This document shows, piece after piece, positions 43,990 to 44,376 of a stretch of 44,376 bases of DNA (within the stretch, counting starts at the first letter, position 1; the number at the start of each line of letters is the position of its first letter). This stretch comes from Erythrobacteraceae bacterium (GTDB lineage Bacteria > Pseudomonadota > Alphaproteobacteria > Sphingomonadales > Sphingomonadaceae), in the NCBI GenBank assembly GCA_002706445.1, contig PALE01000078.1:1-44376 (forward strand), read 5' to 3'. Position numbers and translations under genes: made by a program. The notes under the pieces are model-generated. The model was not told the origin of the DNA. It saw nothing but the letters and a program-made list of their open reading frames with translations, and ran no database searches.

Positions 43990-44376
43990 CTATGTGTGCT
44001 GCGCCATACGCGCGAAATCCAGGCCGCTGGGTTCCTGGAAAATGCGCAGTTCGAATTCGGGGAGGATCGCAATCAGATGATCGAAGATATCCGCTTGGAT
44101 CGATTCATATTCGCCCCAGTCGACCGTATCGGTGAAACAGTAGATCTCTAGCGGCAGGCCCTGCGGCCCCGGGGGAAGCTGACGCACCATCAGCGTGAAC
44201 CCCCCGCCCGCGATACGCGGATGACTTTTGAGATAGGCGATCACATAGGCGCGCAGCGTGCCGATATTGGTGATGCGGCGGGCATTGATTTCGTCGTAAT
44301 CGCTGGACAGTTCGTGGCGGTTCCACTCCGCTATCTCGGCCTCTTTTCTGGCGAGGTACTCGTCGAGCAGCCGGAA
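43990..44376 (-). CDS. MscS family channel of YbdG type, C-terminal part (runs off the right edge)
   Basis: The minus strand is open from the window edge to a stop at 43990, giving the last 128 residues. The reading begins FRLLDEYLARKEAEIAEWN and contains the conserved INARRITNIGTLRAYVIAYLKSHPRI, TLMVRQLPPGPQGLPLEIYCFTDTVDW and IQADIFDHLIAILPEFELRIFQEPSG. This is the cytoplasmic end of large MscS relatives such as E. coli YbdG. The membrane part and the start lie outside the window. It is the fifth MscS-superfamily gene here. Confidence 0.9.
   Translation of the reverse strand, partial: FRLLDEYLARKEAEIAEWNRHELSSDYDEINARRITNIGTLRAYVIAYLKSHPRIAGGGFTLMVRQLPPGPQGLPLEIYCFTDTVDWGEYESIQADIFDHLIAILPEFELRIFQEPSGLDFARMAQHT

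Overview
The window is a GC-rich, densely coding chromosomal segment of an alphaproteobacterium, most likely Sphingomonadales and probably Erythrobacteraceae (Erythrobacter-like). This rests on a CtrA master regulator, a DUF4167 gene beside prfA/prmC, lptB next to rpoN, the style of the RpoB, GroEL and CtrA sequences, and many Ala/Glu-rich small lipoproteins. The family-level placement is an inference from protein style; no 16S gene is present. No tRNA, rRNA, CRISPR array, insertion sequence, integrase or prophage gene was found, so this looks like core chromosome with a few accessory pieces.

Left part (1-10 kb): the start of rpoB runs leftward off the window, while rplJ-rplL runs rightward. 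The usual rplJL-rpoBC array is therefore split and divergent. Between the two lies a small unit: a 46-residue exported peptide, a four-helix DUF2975 membrane protein and a Cro/CI-type regulator, preceded by an array of about five TATCG-N5-CGATA-like dyads. A heptad-repeat lipoprotein follows. Next come rplJL, a membrane-anchored hypothetical, a MATE exporter, an MscS channel, and groESL with both a heat-shock-sigma-like promoter and a CIRCE operator.

Middle (10-29 kb): a host-attachment-family protein, a DUF885 lipoprotein peptidase, a DUF305-LVIVD fusion protein, a class A beta-lactamase-like serine hydrolase lacking the usual Glu166, a second acidic lipoprotein, polA, two tandem MscS paralogues, and a bacterial CDC48/VAT-type double AAA ATPase. 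After a 541-bp AT-richer gap with a possible minus-strand small RNA comes a CoA-transferase operon: scoA, a lipid-anchored HAD phosphatase, scoB and a CaiB/BaiF family III CoA-transferase.

Right part (29-44 kb): a leftward run hisS-prfA-prmC-DUF4167-lnt-metK-DUF418 (translation, termination-factor methylation, lipoprotein maturation, SAM synthesis), with a candidate operator just before metK. Diverging from hisS is ppa. Then come a BON-MscS fusion, a small membrane protein, lptB, rpoN, a secreted hypothetical, ctrA, and the C-terminal end of a YbdG-type MscS channel at the right edge. Five MscS-superfamily proteins lie within about 38 kb. The best candidates for undescribed biology are the peptide/DUF2975/HTH unit with its operator array, the HAD lipoprotein inside the scoAB operon, the Glu166-less beta-lactamase-fold protein, and the candidate small RNA.
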